This document shows positions 29,899 through 39,195 of a stretch of 64,000 nucleotides of DNA, piece by piece. The stretch spans positions 2,604,001-2,668,000 of the forward strand of contig NZ_CP040872.1 of NCBI RefSeq assembly GCF_006337065.1. The letters run 5' to 3'. The position numbers were made by a program, and so were the translations under genes. Position 1 is the stretch's first letter, and every line of letters begins with the position of its first letter. Below the pieces are notes generated by a model. That model was not told the origin of the DNA. It searched no databases and saw only the letters and a program-made list of their open reading frames with translations. Origin of the DNA: Agromyces laixinhei (GTDB taxonomy: Bacteria > Actinomycetota > Actinomycetes > Actinomycetales > Microbacteriaceae).

Positions 29899-29936
29899 CT
29901 AGACTGTCGTCAACACCAATCGAGAACGGACCCCAA

Positions 29937-30920
29937 GTGAGCCCTGAGCGTGTGAACCCCGAACGAGGCGACCCAGAACTCCCGCGCGGCGTCGCACTCG
30001 CCTGGGGCGTCGCGGCGAACCCGCAACGCGGGCCCAAACGCGAACTCTCCATCGAACGCATCGTCGACGCGGCCGTGGAGATCGCCGACGCCGAGGGGCT
30101 CGCGGCCGTCTCGATGAGCCGCGTCGCCGCGGCGCTCGGCTTCACGACGATGTCGCTCTACCGCTACGTCACGAGCAAAGACGACCTGATCCTGCTCATG
30201 CAGGAGGGCGCGATGGTGCCGCCGGTGCCCGACGAGACGATCGAACGCGGCTGGCGCGACGGCGTCAGGGCGTGGGTGCTCGCGATTCGCGGCGCCTATC
30301 TGGCGCACCCGTGGCTCGTCGACATCCCCATCTCGGGCGCCCCGATCACGCCCAACAGCCTGCTGCTGGTCGATTGGTTCCTTCGCGAGGTGCGTGACCT
30401 GCCGCTCAGTGACGGCGAGAAGATGTCGACGCTGCTCCTCCTCACGAGTTATGCACGCGCCACCGGAGCGCAGGAGCGCGACCTCGGCGTCGCCGCGGCG
30501 ACCGCCGACCCGGCCGATGTGACGGGCGCGAACTTCTTCGAGGCGCTCGCCGAACTCGTCACCCCCGAGCGGTTCCCCTACCTCAGCCCGCTGCTCGCCG
30601 GCGGCGGCTACGTCGCCGTGCCCGGCGAGGCGCCTGACGAGACCGACGACGACTTCGACTTCGGCCTGGCGCGCATCCTCGACGGCATCGAGCACCACGT
30701 CGGGCGTGTCGAGTCCGGCGATGCCGTCGTGACCGACGCGCCCCTCCCGCCGCTGCTCGACCTGCCTCGCGACCGAAAGGTCCGCGATGCGGCGAAGTCC
30801 AGGCGCGAGGCCGAGAAGGCGCTCCGCGAGGCGCAGAAGCGCGAGCGAGAGGCGATCAAGCACGCCCTCGAACGCGAGAAGCACGCTCGGGAGAAGGCGG
30901 AGCGGGCCAAGAAGGAGTAG
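29937..30920 (+). CDS. TetR-family transcriptional regulator
   Basis: 327 residues, GTG start at 29937. N-terminal helix-turn-helix: IERIVDAAVEIADAEGLAAV, then SMSRVAAALGFTTMSLYRYV. The core resembles TetR regulators with a TetR_C C-terminal domain (PWLVDIPISGAPITPNSLLL). The last roughly 45 residues are an unusual, highly charged helical tail (DAAKSRREAEKALREAQKRE onward). Divergent from the drug-type ABC exporter, so it is probably its ligand-responsive repressor. Convergent with prmC, 3 bases apart. Confidence 0.9.
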   Translation: MSPERVNPERGDPELPRGVALAWGVAANPQRGPKRELSIERIVDAAVEIADAEGLAAVSMSRVAAALGFTTMSLYRYVTSKDDLILLMQEGAMVPPVPDETIERGWRDGVRAWVLAIRGAYLAHPWLVDIPISGAPITPNSLLLVDWFLREVRDLPLSDGEKMSTLLLLTSYARATGAQERDLGVAAATADPADVTGANFFEALAELVTPERFPYLSPLLAGGGYVAVPGEAPDETDDDFDFGLARILDGIEHHVGRVESGDAVVTDAPLPPLLDLPRDRKVRDAAKSRREAEKALREAQKREREAIKHALEREKHAREKAERAKKE

Positions 30921-30923
30921 CGC

Positions 30924-31808
30924 TCAGCGCACGGCCGTGGTCGCACGGTCGCGCGTCGTGAGATCGCGGTGATGGGCGATCGCCCGCCAGCCGTCGGCCG
31001 CGAGGATCTCGGCGATCGGCGCCGACTGCTCCTCGCCGTGCTCGATCACGAGCACGCCGCCCGGCCGCAGCAGCGCGAACGCCCGCCGCGAGAGCACCCG
31101 CACGACGTCGAGCCCGTCGGCACCGCCGTAGAGCGCCGTCTCGGGGTCGTGACGTCGCACCTCGGGGTCGCGCGGCAGTTGCCGAAGCGGCACATATGGC
31201 GGGTTCGAGACCACGACCGCGACCCGTCCGTCGAGTTCGGGCAGGGCATCGGCGAGGTCGCCGAAGACGAGTTCGAGATTCGGCGCACCGACTTCGGCGA
31301 CGTTCCGTCTCGTCCACACGAACGCCTCTGCCGACTTCTCGACCGCCCACACCCTCGCGTGCGGCACCTCCGTCGCGAGCGCGAGCGCGATCGCGCCGGT
31401 GCCCGTTCCGAGGTCGACACCGATCGGCGCCGACTCGGCGGCGGCCCCGAGCGCGTCGATCGCGAGCTGGGCGACCTGCTCGGTCTCGGGCCGCGGCACG
31501 AAGACCCCTGGCCCGACCTGCAGCTCGAGGCTCCGGAACGGCGCCCGACCCGTGATGTGCTGCAGCGGCTCACGGCCGGCTCGCCGCGCGACGAGCCCTG
31601 CGAGGGCCGCGGCATCCGCTTCGCCCGCCTCACCGCCGACGACCATGCGTGCATGCAATGCACCGCGCGAGAGGCCGAGCACGTGCCCGATCAGGAGCTC
31701 TGCATCGACCTCGGGATCAGGGACCCCGGCCGCGGCAAGAGTCGACACCGACTCGTCTCGGAGCGCGCGCAGGGGCCGGGCTCGGTCGTCGGGGGGTGTC
31801 GTATCCAC
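30924..31808 (-). CDS. prmC: Peptide chain release factor N5-glutamine methyltransferase
   Basis: 294 residues from GTG 31808 (MDTTPPDDR); the frame is open further up but not conserved-looking. It methylates the Gln of the GGQ motif of release factors. SAM-binding motif IGVDLGTGTGAIALALA and the catalytic NPPYVPL are present, as is the N-terminal helical domain ending VFVPRPETE. Normally follows prfA directly; here cysK-cysE on the opposite strand separates the two. Confidence 0.95.
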   Translation of the reverse strand: MDTTPPDDRARPLRALRDESVSTLAAAGVPDPEVDAELLIGHVLGLSRGALHARMVVGGEAGEADAAALAGLVARRAGREPLQHITGRAPFRSLELQVGPGVFVPRPETEQVAQLAIDALGAAAESAPIGVDLGTGTGAIALALATEVPHARVWAVEKSAEAFVWTRRNVAEVGAPNLELVFGDLADALPELDGRVAVVVSNPPYVPLRQLPRDPEVRRHDPETALYGGADGLDVVRVLSRRAFALLRPGGVLVIEHGEEQSAPIAEILAADGWRAIAHHRDLTTRDRATTAVR

Positions 31809-31894
31809 GCAATGGAATGTAACGCACTCGCCTCGGTGCGAGCCGAACCCTAGGCTGAGGCCGTCGTGCACCACCGAACCCGAGAGGCAAGCCA

Positions 31895-32831
31895 ATGGCG
31901 CAGATCTACGAGAACATCACCGAGGTCGTCGGCCGCACACCGCTCGTGCGCCTGAACCGGCTCACCGAGGGCGCGGGCGCCACGGTGCTCGCCAAGCTCG
32001 AGTTCTACAACCCCGCCGCCAGCGTGAAAGACCGCATCGGCGTCGCGATCATCGACGCGGCCGAGAAGTCGGGCGAACTGCAGCCCGGGGGCACCATCGT
32101 CGAGGGCACGAGCGGCAACACCGGCATCGCCCTCGCGCTCGTGGGCGCCGCCCGCGGCTACAAGGTCGTGCTGACCATGCCCGAGACCGCGAGCGTCGAG
32201 CGTCGCGTCGTGCTGCGTGCCTTCGGCGCCGAGGTCGTGCTCACTCCCGGTGCCGAGGGCATGAAGGGTGCCGTCGCGCGCGCCGGCGAGATCGTCGCGA
32301 ACACGCCGGGGGCGATCCTCGCCCGTCAGTTCGAGAACGAGGCGAACCCGGCGATCCACCGTTCGACCACGGGTCCCGAGATCTGGGCCGACACCGACGG
32401 CGAGGTCGACATCCTCGTCTCGGGCATCGGCACGGGCGGCACCATCACCGGCGCCGGCGGGTTCCTCAAGGAGCAGAAGCCCGAGCTGCAGGTCGTCGCC
32501 GTCGAGCCCGCCGACTCCCCCATCCTCACCGGGGGCGCCCCCGGCCCGCACAAGATCCAGGGCCTCGGGTGCGAATTTCGTTCCCGACGTACTCGACCGT
32601 GAGGTGTACGACGAGGTCATCGACGTCGCCGCGGGCGACGCCATCGCGACCGCCCGCACGCTCGGATCCGAAGAGGGAATCCTCGGCGGCATCTCGTCGG
32701 GCGCCGCGGTCTGGGCGGCACTCGAGGTCGCCAAGCGACCCGAGAACGACGGCAAGACGATCGTCGTCGTCGTACCCGACTTCGGTGAGCGTTACCTCTC
32801 GACCGTGCTCTACGAAGACCTGCGCGACTGA
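31895..32831 (+). pseudogene. cysK: Cysteine synthase (O-acetylserine sulfhydrylase) with one-base frameshift
   Basis: Reads as a normal CysK from ATG 31895 ([23 protein letters not shown] Lys45 in [11 protein letters not shown], phosphate loop [25 protein letters not shown]) up to about codon 225. There the frame ends in an unrelated tail with a stop at 32602. The true continuation ([44 protein letters not shown]) is in the next frame and ends at 32831. One extra G in the GGG at 32567-32569 explains it; removing it gives 311 residues, the normal CysK length. Either a real inactivating or phase-variable mutation, or a sequencing error in a homopolymer. All catalytic parts are otherwise intact. 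Ribosome site GAGAGG precedes the start; cysE follows 44 bases later. Confidence 0.93.
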
Positions 32832-32875
32832 GGCAGGCGAGCGACATCGGGGCCGCACCTGATTGACTTGAATCC

Positions 32876-33454
32876 GTGACCTTCATTCGGGCTCTCCGCG
32901 AGGACATCGCCACCGCGCGATCGCACGACCCCGCCTCGCGCAGCGGATTCGAGGTGTTCTTCACGTACTCCGGCATGCACGCCATCTGGGGCCACCGGCT
33001 CGCCCACATCGTCTGGGCGGCCGGGCTCCGGCTCCCCGCTCGCGTGATCTCGCAATTCGTGCGGTTCCTGACCGGGGTCGAGATCCATCCCGGCGCCACC
33101 ATCGGCCGGCGCTTCTTCATCGACCACGGCATGGGTGTCGTCATCGGCGAGACCGCCGTGCTCGGCGACGACGTGATGCTGTATCACGGGGTCACACTGG
33201 GCGGAAAGGCGGCTCGGGGCATCGGGCGCGGGGCGAAGCGGCATCCGACCCTCGAAGACGGCGTGACCGTGGGCGCGGGCGCGAAGGTGCTCGGCAACGT
33301 CACGATCGGCGCATGGAGTGCGGTCGGCGCGAACGCCGTCGTGACGAGGGACGCCCCGCCCCACTCGCTCGTCGTCGGCATCCCCGCAACCGTCAAGCCG
33401 CTCTCGCACGCGACGGCCGACGCGGCGCGCGGCATCCACGACTGGCATATCTGA
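32876..33454 (+). CDS. cysE: Serine O-acetyltransferase
   Basis: 192 residues from GTG 32876, the short bacterial form. Makes O-acetylserine for CysK. The left-handed beta-helix hexapeptides run through [57 protein letters not shown]; the catalytic His is in IDHGMG and the acetyl-CoA site in GVTLGGK. The C-terminal residues end in HDWHI; an Ile end is the usual CysK-binding tail of CysE, consistent with a cysteine synthase complex. Convergent with prfA. Confidence 0.95.
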   Translation: MTFIRALREDIATARSHDPASRSGFEVFFTYSGMHAIWGHRLAHIVWAAGLRLPARVISQFVRFLTGVEIHPGATIGRRFFIDHGMGVVIGETAVLGDDVMLYHGVTLGGKAARGIGRGAKRHPTLEDGVTVGAGAKVLGNVTIGAWSAVGANAVVTRDAPPHSLVVGIPATVKPLSHATADAARGIHDWHI

Positions 33455-33485
33455 ACCCACAGCGCGCTCGAGGCGACGAGGGCGG

Positions 33486-34565
33486 CTACTGCTGGTCGCC
33501 GAGGTGGGCCAGTCGCGCCTCTTCGTCGGCCTGGACGGCCGACTCGATGATCGGATCGAGCGCGCCGTTCATGACGTGGTCGAGGTTGTACGCCTTGTAC
33601 CCGGTGCGGTGGTCGGCGATGCGATTCTCGGGGAAGTTGTACGTGCGGATACGCTCCGAACGATCCATCGAGCGGATCTGCGACTTGCGGGCGTCGGACG
33701 CCGCAGCAGCGATCTCCTCCTGCTGACGAGCGAGGATGCGGGCTCGAAGCACGCGCATCGCGGCCTCGCGATTCTGCAGCTGCGACTTCTCGTTCTGCAT
33801 CGACACGACGATGCCGGTCGGCAGGTGGGTGATGCGCACTGCGGAGTCGGTCGTGTTGACCGACTGCCCGCCGGGACCCGAGGAACGATAGACGTCGATC
33901 TTCAGGTCGTTCTGGCTGATGTCGACCTCTTCGGGCTCGTCGACCTCGGGGAAGACGAGCACACCCGTCGTCGAGGTGTGGATGCGCCCCTGCGTCTCGG
34001 TGACCGGCACGCGCTGCACGCGGTGCACGCCGCCCTCGTACTTCAGGTGCGCCCAGACCCCCTGCGACGGGTCGGTGGCGTTCGACTTGATCGCCACCTG
34101 CACGTCTTTGTAGCCGCCGAGGTCGGACTCGTTCTGGTCGAGCAGCTCGACCTTCCACCCTTTGGACTGCGCGTACTGGATGTACATGCGCAGCAGATCA
34201 GCGGCGAAGAGAGCGCTCTCGGCTCCGCCTTCGCCGCCCTTGATCTCCATGATCACGTCGCGGCCGTCGTCGGGGTCGCGCGGGATCAGGAGGCGCCGAA
34301 GTCGCTCCTGTGCCGCTGCGAGCCCCTCTTCGAGCGCGGGCACCTCTTCGGCGAACGCCTCGTCCTCCTTCGCGAGCTCGCGAGCGGCAGCGAGGTCGTC
34401 CTCCGCCCCGAGCCACGCCGAATGCGCGGCGACGATGCGGCTCAGCTCGGCGTAACGCCGGTTGACCTTCTTCGCCCGGGCGGCGTCGGCGTGGAGCGCC
34501 GGGTCGGCGAGCTCCTCCTGCAACTGCGCGTGCTCGGCGGCGAGGCTCTGGACGGACTCGAACAC
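33486..34565 (-). CDS. prfA: Peptide chain release factor 1
   Basis: 359 residues. Terminates translation at UAG and UAA. The peptidyl hydrolysis motif is [20 protein letters not shown] (GGQ), with the class I extension [19 protein letters not shown]. Follows rho by 7 bases, the common actinobacterial order. The GGQ glutamine is the substrate of PrmC encoded a few genes away. Confidence 0.97.
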   Translation of the reverse strand: MFESVQSLAAEHAQLQEELADPALHADAARAKKVNRRYAELSRIVAAHSAWLGAEDDLAAARELAKEDEAFAEEVPALEEGLAAAQERLRRLLIPRDPDDGRDVIMEIKGGEGGAESALFAADLLRMYIQYAQSKGWKVELLDQNESDLGGYKDVQVAIKSNATDPSQGVWAHLKYEGGVHRVQRVPVTETQGRIHTSTTGVLVFPEVDEPEEVDISQNDLKIDVYRSSGPGGQSVNTTDSAVRITHLPTGIVVSMQNEKSQLQNREAAMRVLRARILARQQEEIAAAASDARKSQIRSMDRSERIRTYNFPENRIADHRTGYKAYNLDHVMNGALDPIIESAVQADEEARLAHLGDQQ

Positions 34566-34572
34566 GAGAGCC

Positions 34573-36765
34573 TCAGCGGTGATCGGTCTCGTGCCCGTGC
34601 GAGTTGCCGTGGCCGGCGACCGGCATCGACTTCTGCATGAGCATGAGGAACTCGACGTTCGACTGCGACTCCTTCAGGCGACCCAGCACTGCTTCGAGCG
34701 CCTGCTGCTGCTCGAGACCCGCGAGGGCGCGGCGCAGCTTCCAGGTGATCTTCACCTCGTCGGGCGAGAGGAGCATCTCTTCGCGGCGCGTGGACGACGC
34801 GTTGACGTCGACCGCGGGGAAGATGCGCTTGTCTGCGAGCTGGCGCGAGAGACGGAGCTCGGAGTTGCCGGTGCCCTTGAACTCCTCGAAGATCACCTCG
34901 TCCATCTTGGATCCGGTCTCGACGAGGGCCGTGGCGAGGATCGTCAGCGAACCGCCGTTCTCGATGTTGCGCGCAGCGCCGAAGAAGCGCTTCGGCGGGT
35001 ACAGCGCCGACGCGTCGACGCCGCCCGAGAGAATGCGACCGGATGCCGGTGCGGCGAGGTTGTACGCCCGGCCGAGACGCGTGATCGAGTCGAGCAGCAC
35101 GACGACGTCGTGTCCGAGCTCGACGAGTCGCTTGGCGCGCTCGATGGCGAGCTCGGCGACCGTCGTGTGGTCTTCGGCCGGACGGTCGAAGGTCGATGCG
35201 ATGACCTCGCCCTTCACCGTGCGCTGCATGTCGGTGACCTCTTCGGGTCGCTCGTCGACGAGCACGACCATGAGGTGGACCTCGGGGTTGTTGATCGAGA
35301 TCGCGTTCGCGATCTGCTGCAGCACGATCGTCTTGCCGGCCTTCGGCGGCGCCACGATCAGGCCTCGCTGGCCCTTGCCGATGGGTGCCACGAGGTCGAT
35401 GATGCGCTGCGTGAGCTTGGTGGGCTCCGTCTCGAGGCGCAGACGCTCCTGCGGGTAGAGCGGCGTGAGGCTCTGGAAGTCGACGCGACCCGCCGCCTCG
35501 TCGGTCGTCTGGCCGTTGATCGAGTCGACCTTCACGAGCGCGTTGTACTTCTGACGGCTGTTCGACTCGTTGTCGCGCGGCTGCTTGATCGCGCCGACGA
35601 CCGCGTCGCCCTTGCGCAGGTTGTACTTCTTCACCTGACCGAGCGAGACGTAGACGTCGCTCGGGCCGGGCAGGTACCCGGTCGTGCGCACGAAGGCGTA
35701 GTTGTCGAGCACGTCGAGGATGCCCGCGATGGGGATCAGCACGTCGTCGTCGAGGATCTCGGGCTCGACCTCGTCGCCCATGCCCTGACCGCGGCGCTTG
35801 CGGTCGCGGTAACGGTTGCGACGGCCGCCTTCGCCGTCTGGCTGGGCCTGGGGGTCGCGCGACTGGCCGTCGCGGCCCTGGCCGTCGCGGCCCTCGTTGT
35901 CGCGACCCTGGTTGTCGCGTGCCTGCTTGTCGCGGCCGCGGCCGCCCTCGCCCTGCTGCTTGCCCTTGTCGGCGTCGCCGCCCTGCCGCTTCTCGCCGGA
36001 CTTGCCGCCCTGCTCGTCGCCCTTGCGGCCCTGGTCGTCGTTCTGGCGGTCGTTCTGACGACCCGACTTGCGCTCGCCCTGCTTCTGCTCGGGCTGCGCA
36101 CCGTCGTCACCGCGCTCGGCCCGGTCGCCACGCTCGCCGCCGCGACGACCGCGGTTGCGGCTGCGGCCCTGGCGGGGCTCTTCGGCGGGAGCGGCTTCGC
36201 CGTCTGCACCGGTCGACTTCGCGCCTCGTGCGCCTTCACCGGTCGCTGCAGCGAGTTCTTCGCGCACGGCGGCACGGGCCGCCTCGCGGGCTTCGTCGGT
36301 CTCGGGAGCGGGAGCGGGAGCAGGAGCGCCAGCGAGGTCGACACCGGCGGCGCCGCCGTTGACGTGCTGCACCGCGGTGGTCGTCGCACTGGTCGCGCGA
36401 CGGGGCTGACGACGCTGGCGGGTGGGAGCGGCCGCTGCGGTCTCGTCGGCCGCGACATCGGTCACGGCTGCCGACGGCGCCGCCGGGGCCTCGGCCGGAG
36501 CATCGGCAGGGGTGTCGACGTCGAGCTCGACGGGCGCGGCCCGCTCGGTCGTGGAAGCCTCGGCCGTCTCGACCGACGCGGCAGCATCTGAGCCTGCGGC
36601 CGACTCCTGGTGCGCGGCGATCAGCTCCACGAGGTCGCCCTTCCGGCGCTTCGAGCCGCCGGCGAGGCCGAGGGACGCTGCGAGCTCCTGGAGCTCGGCG
36701 ACCTTCATGGCGGACAGTCGGGCGGTGTTGGCCACGCGATCGGCGTGGTCGGTTCCGTTGGTCAC
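34573..36765 (-). CDS. rho: Transcription termination factor Rho with large N-terminal disordered insertion
   Basis: 730 residues from GTG 36765, which has GGGGAAAGGAAC upstream. Residues about 10-55 are the Rho_N SAP-like helical domain ([18 protein letters not shown]). Residues about 60-325 are low complexity: first Ala/Glu/Pro-rich, then Arg/Gly/Asp/Gln-rich, with six 5-residue repeats (277-306). The ordinary core starts near 329: RNA-binding OB fold [20 protein letters not shown], Walker [19 protein letters not shown], Walker [20 protein letters not shown] loop [21 protein letters not shown]. coli Rho has 419 residues. Actinobacterial Rho proteins are known for such N-terminal insertions, linked to additional RNA binding and bicyclomycin response in Micrococcus. 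C-terminal tail His-rich ([12 protein letters not shown]). Confidence 0.96.
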   Translation of the reverse strand: MTNGTDHADRVANTARLSAMKVAELQELAASLGLAGGSKRRKGDLVELIAAHQESAAGSDAAASVETAEASTTERAAPVELDVDTPADAPAEAPAAPSAAVTDVAADETAAAAPTRQRRQPRRATSATTTAVQHVNGGAAGVDLAGAPAPAPAPETDEAREAARAAVREELAAATGEGARGAKSTGADGEAAPAEEPRQGRSRNRGRRGGERGDRAERGDDGAQPEQKQGERKSGRQNDRQNDDQGRKGDEQGGKSGEKRQGGDADKGKQQGEGGRGRDKQARDNQGRDNEGRDGQGRDGQSRDPQAQPDGEGGRRNRYRDRKRRGQGMGDEVEPEILDDDVLIPIAGILDVLDNYAFVRTTGYLPGPSDVYVSLGQVKKYNLRKGDAVVGAIKQPRDNESNSRQKYNALVKVDSINGQTTDEAAGRVDFQSLTPLYPQERLRLETEPTKLTQRIIDLVAPIGKGQRGLIVAPPKAGKTIVLQQIANAISINNPEVHLMVVLVDERPEEVTDMQRTVKGEVIASTFDRPAEDHTTVAELAIERAKRLVELGHDVVVLLDSITRLGRAYNLAAPASGRILSGGVDASALYPPKRFFGAARNIENGGSLTILATALVETGSKMDEVIFEEFKGTGNSELRLSRQLADKRIFPAVDVNASSTRREEMLLSPDEVKITWKLRRALAGLEQQQALEAVLGRLKESQSNVEFLMLMQKSMPVAGHGNSHGHETDHR
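35848..35937 (-). repeat. Six 15-bp tandem repeats inside rho
   Basis: Ninety bases made of six consecutive 15-bp units, encoding on the minus strand [25 protein letters not shown] and SRDPQ (residues 277-306 of Rho). Neighbouring units differ by one to four bases; the two GRDGQ copies are identical. In-frame length means copy-number changes would alter only the length of the disordered region. Confidence 0.88.
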
Positions 36766-37150
36766 TGGGTATGTTCCTTTCCCCTGTCGCAAGAGTTGCT
36801 GATTCAGGAGAGCTGATCGCTGACACGAGCGATGTCGGTGCGCACGAGGGCGCAGACACGCGCGAGAGCGAAGCAATAGATTGCCGGAAATTGCACGAGC
36901 GAGCCGGGACGCGAACAGTGCGTCGCCTGCCAGGTGCGTCGCCAGCCTATCATCACCGGGCCGTTGGTTTCACACGCGGCGCGCCTGTGAAGTGCGGATG
37001 TCACGTGCGGATGATCGAGCTGGGCTGCCGCCTTTCGCTCTCCGGTCTCCCGCGAGGGGCGGCGTCGCCTGAGTGGTCTGCCGCGGACGCTGCGCGGCGC
37101 TGGGACGCCGAGCGAGCTGGGGCTGCCGCCTTTCGCGACGGTTCGGACCG
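36766..37150. other. Intergenic region between thrB end and rho start
   Basis: No convincing gene. It should contain the rho promoter and leader (minus strand, near 36766-36950) and the end of the thrB transcript. The part near thrB holds two near-identical 23/24-base direct repeats and one arm of a perfect hairpin, listed separately. The only long plus-strand open frame here lacks any codon bias or ribosome site. Confidence 0.6.
37016..37136. repeat. Pair of near-identical 23/24-base direct repeats
   Basis: The sequence CGAGCTGGGCTGCCGCCTTT followed by CGC occurs at 37016-37038, and again with one additional G at 37113-37136. Copies are 97 bases apart and lie in the non-coding stretch beyond the thrB stop. 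The second copy abuts the thrB hairpin. Function unknown; could be remnants of a duplication or a paired RNA element. Confidence 0.6.
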
Positions 37151-37172
37151 CTAGGCGCTCTGAACCGTCGCG
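37134..37172 (-). terminator. Perfect hairpin spanning the thrB stop codon
   Basis: CGCGACGGTTC (37134-37144) and GAACCGTCGCG (37162-37172) are perfect 11-base inverted copies with a 17-base loop containing the thrB stop codon (37151-37153). On the thrB transcript the stem is followed by AAAGGCGGCAG, not a U-run. It may work as a terminator or a 3'-end stabiliser; the stem being partly inside the coding sequence is unusual. Confidence 0.55.
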
Positions 37173-38098
37173 CCCTTGAAGTCCACGGCGAGCGGCAGGG
37201 CCTGCCATGCGGTGTCGGCGGTCGCCTCGACGAGTGCGATGGCCGCAGCGCGTTCGCTGGGATCGCTCGCGAGCACGAGGATCGACGGCCCGGCCCCCGA
37301 CACGACCGCCGGATGCCCCGCCTCGCGAAGCACCCCGATGAGCCGATCGGTTTCGGGCATCGCCTTGGCCCGATAGTGCTGGTGCAGCTTGTCTTCGGTT
37401 GCCTGGAAGAGCAGTTCGGGGCTCTGGACGAGCGCAGCGACGAGGAGCGCCGATCGCGAGACGTTGAACACCGCGTCTTCGTGCGGCACCGACTCGGGTT
37501 GCAGCGAGCGGGCGAGCGCCGTCGACATCTCGTGCTCGGGCACGAGCACGAGCGGGGAGACGCCGCGATGCACGATGAGCTTCTTGTGTCGCGGACCCTC
37601 CGGAGTCACCCAGGCGATCGTGAGGCCGCCGAAGAGTGCCGGAGCCACGTTGTCGGGGTGGCCCTCGAGTTCGGTGGCGAGATCGAGCAGTTCATCGGCA
37701 CCGAAGTCGACGACGCCGTCGAGCAGCCCCCTGGCGGCCATGACACCGGCGACGATCGCGGCACCGGATGAACCGAGACCGCGGCCATGCGGAATCGAGT
37801 TGTGCGCCACGAGCCGCAGCGCCGGCAGCGGCACCCCTGCGCGGGCGAAGGTATGGGCGATCGCGCGAACGACGAGGTGACGCTCGTCGAGCGGCACCTC
37901 CCCCTCGCCGACGCCGTGCACCTCGATCTCGAGCCCTGAGCCGTCGTGCCCCGGCGAGTCATCCGGAACCGAGACCTCGATCTCGTCGTACCTGGCCAGC
38001 GCGAGACCGAGGGTGTCGAAGCCCGGGCCGAGGTTGGCCGAGGTCGCCGGAACCTTCACGAGTACGCGGTGACCGGTCAGCGACGGCACAGCGGTCAT
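37151..38098 (-). CDS. thrB: Homoserine kinase
   Basis: 315 residues from ATG 38098, overlapping thrC by 4 bases. GHMP kinase: VKVPATSANLGPGFDTLGLA at the N-terminus, the phosphate-binding loop IPHGRGLGSSGAAIVAGVMA, and the C-terminal VSGAGPSILVLAS. Phosphorylates homoserine for ThrC. Last gene of hom-thrC-thrB; a hairpin covers its stop codon. Confidence 0.96.
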   Translation of the reverse strand: MTAVPSLTGHRVLVKVPATSANLGPGFDTLGLALARYDEIEVSVPDDSPGHDGSGLEIEVHGVGEGEVPLDERHLVVRAIAHTFARAGVPLPALRLVAHNSIPHGRGLGSSGAAIVAGVMAARGLLDGVVDFGADELLDLATELEGHPDNVAPALFGGLTIAWVTPEGPRHKKLIVHRGVSPLVLVPEHEMSTALARSLQPESVPHEDAVFNVSRSALLVAALVQSPELLFQATEDKLHQHYRAKAMPETDRLIGVLREAGHPAVVSGAGPSILVLASDPSERAAAIALVEATADTAWQALPLAVDFKGATVQSA

Positions 38099-39195
38099 GA
38101 GGCGAGTCCGAGCACCGAGGCGATCTGCGCGGTGTCGACGGGAACGACCGTCGGCTGCACGTCGGAGCCGTCGGCCATGCGAAGCGCCCACTGCGGGTCC
38201 TTCAGACCGTGCCCGGTGACCGTGAGCACGACGCGTGCGCCTGCGGGGACGACGCCGGCGGCCGAACGCTCGAGGAGGCCCGCGACCGAGATGGCCGACG
38301 CGGGTTCGACGAAGATGCCGACCTCAGCGGAGAGGATGCGCTGTGCCTCGAGGATCTTCTCGTCTTCGATCGCGCCGAAGTAGCCGTCGGACGCGTCGCG
38401 CGCCTCGAGCGCGAGTTCCCACGACGCCGGATTGCCGATGCGGATCGCGCTCGCGATCGTGTCGGGGTCGCGCACGACCTCGCCGCGCACGATCGGCGCC
38501 GAGCCCGCGGCCTGGAAGCCGAACATGCGAGGCAGACGCGTGGCGTTGCCCGCCGCGATGTCTTCGCGGTAGCCGCGCGTGTACGCCGTGTAGTTGCCGG
38601 CGTTGCCCACGGGGATGAAGTGGAAGTCGGGAGCATCGCCGAGCACTTCGACGACCTCGAACGCCGCCGTCTTCTGCCCCTCGATACGGTCGTTGTTGAC
38701 CGAGTTCACGAGGTGCACCGGGTAGTTGGCCGCGAGGTCGCGCGCGATGTCGAGGCAGTCGTCGAAGTTGCCCTGCACCTGCAGGAGTTCGGCGTTGTGG
38801 GCGATGGCCTGGCTGAGCTTGCCCATCGCGATCTTGCCCTCGGGCACGAGTACGGCGGCCTTGATGCCGGCGTGCGTCGCGTAGGCGGCCGCCGACGCGG
38901 AGGTGTTGCCGGTCGAGGCGCAGATGACGACCTTCGCACCGTGCTCGACGGCCTTCGTGACGGCCATCGTCATGCCGCGGTCCTTGAAGGAGCCGGTGGG
39001 GTTCATGCCCTCGAACTTCACCCAGACGTCGGCGCCGGTGCGTGCCGAGAGTGCGGGAGCAGGCAGGAGCGGCGTGCCGCCCTCACCGAGGGTCACGATC
39101 GGAGTGGCGTCGGTGACGTCGAGCCGGTCGGCGTACTCGCGGATGACTCCGCGCCATTGGCGGGAATTCGCCTTGGGGCTGATGGGGGTGTTCAC
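38095..39195 (-). CDS. thrC: Threonine synthase
   Basis: 366 residues. PLP enzyme converting O-phosphohomoserine to threonine. PLP Lys in NPTGSFKDRGMT, phosphate-binding loop ICASTGNTSASAAAYA, and IPVGNAGNYTAYTRGY. It is the shorter class II form typical of Gram-positive bacteria. Start and stop overlap hom and thrB by 4 bases each, a tightly coupled pathway operon. Confidence 0.96.
   Translation of the reverse strand: MNTPISPKANSRQWRGVIREYADRLDVTDATPIVTLGEGGTPLLPAPALSARTGADVWVKFEGMNPTGSFKDRGMTMAVTKAVEHGAKVVICASTGNTSASAAAYATHAGIKAAVLVPEGKIAMGKLSQAIAHNAELLQVQGNFDDCLDIARDLAANYPVHLVNSVNNDRIEGQKTAAFEVVEVLGDAPDFHFIPVGNAGNYTAYTRGYREDIAAGNATRLPRMFGFQAAGSAPIVRGEVVRDPDTIASAIRIGNPASWELALEARDASDGYFGAIEDEKILEAQRILSAEVGIFVEPASAISVAGLLERSAAGVVPAGARVVLTVTGHGLKDPQWALRMADGSDVQPTVVPVDTAQIASVLGLAS

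Noticed and set aside
32560..32602. Programmed frameshifting in cysK
   Set aside because: No slippery heptamer or downstream structure is evident; a single additional G in a G run is the simpler reading.
36771..37154. 127-residue open frame in the thrB-rho gap
   Set aside because: No ribosome site, no domain, covers the direct repeats and hairpin; frame probably fortuitous.
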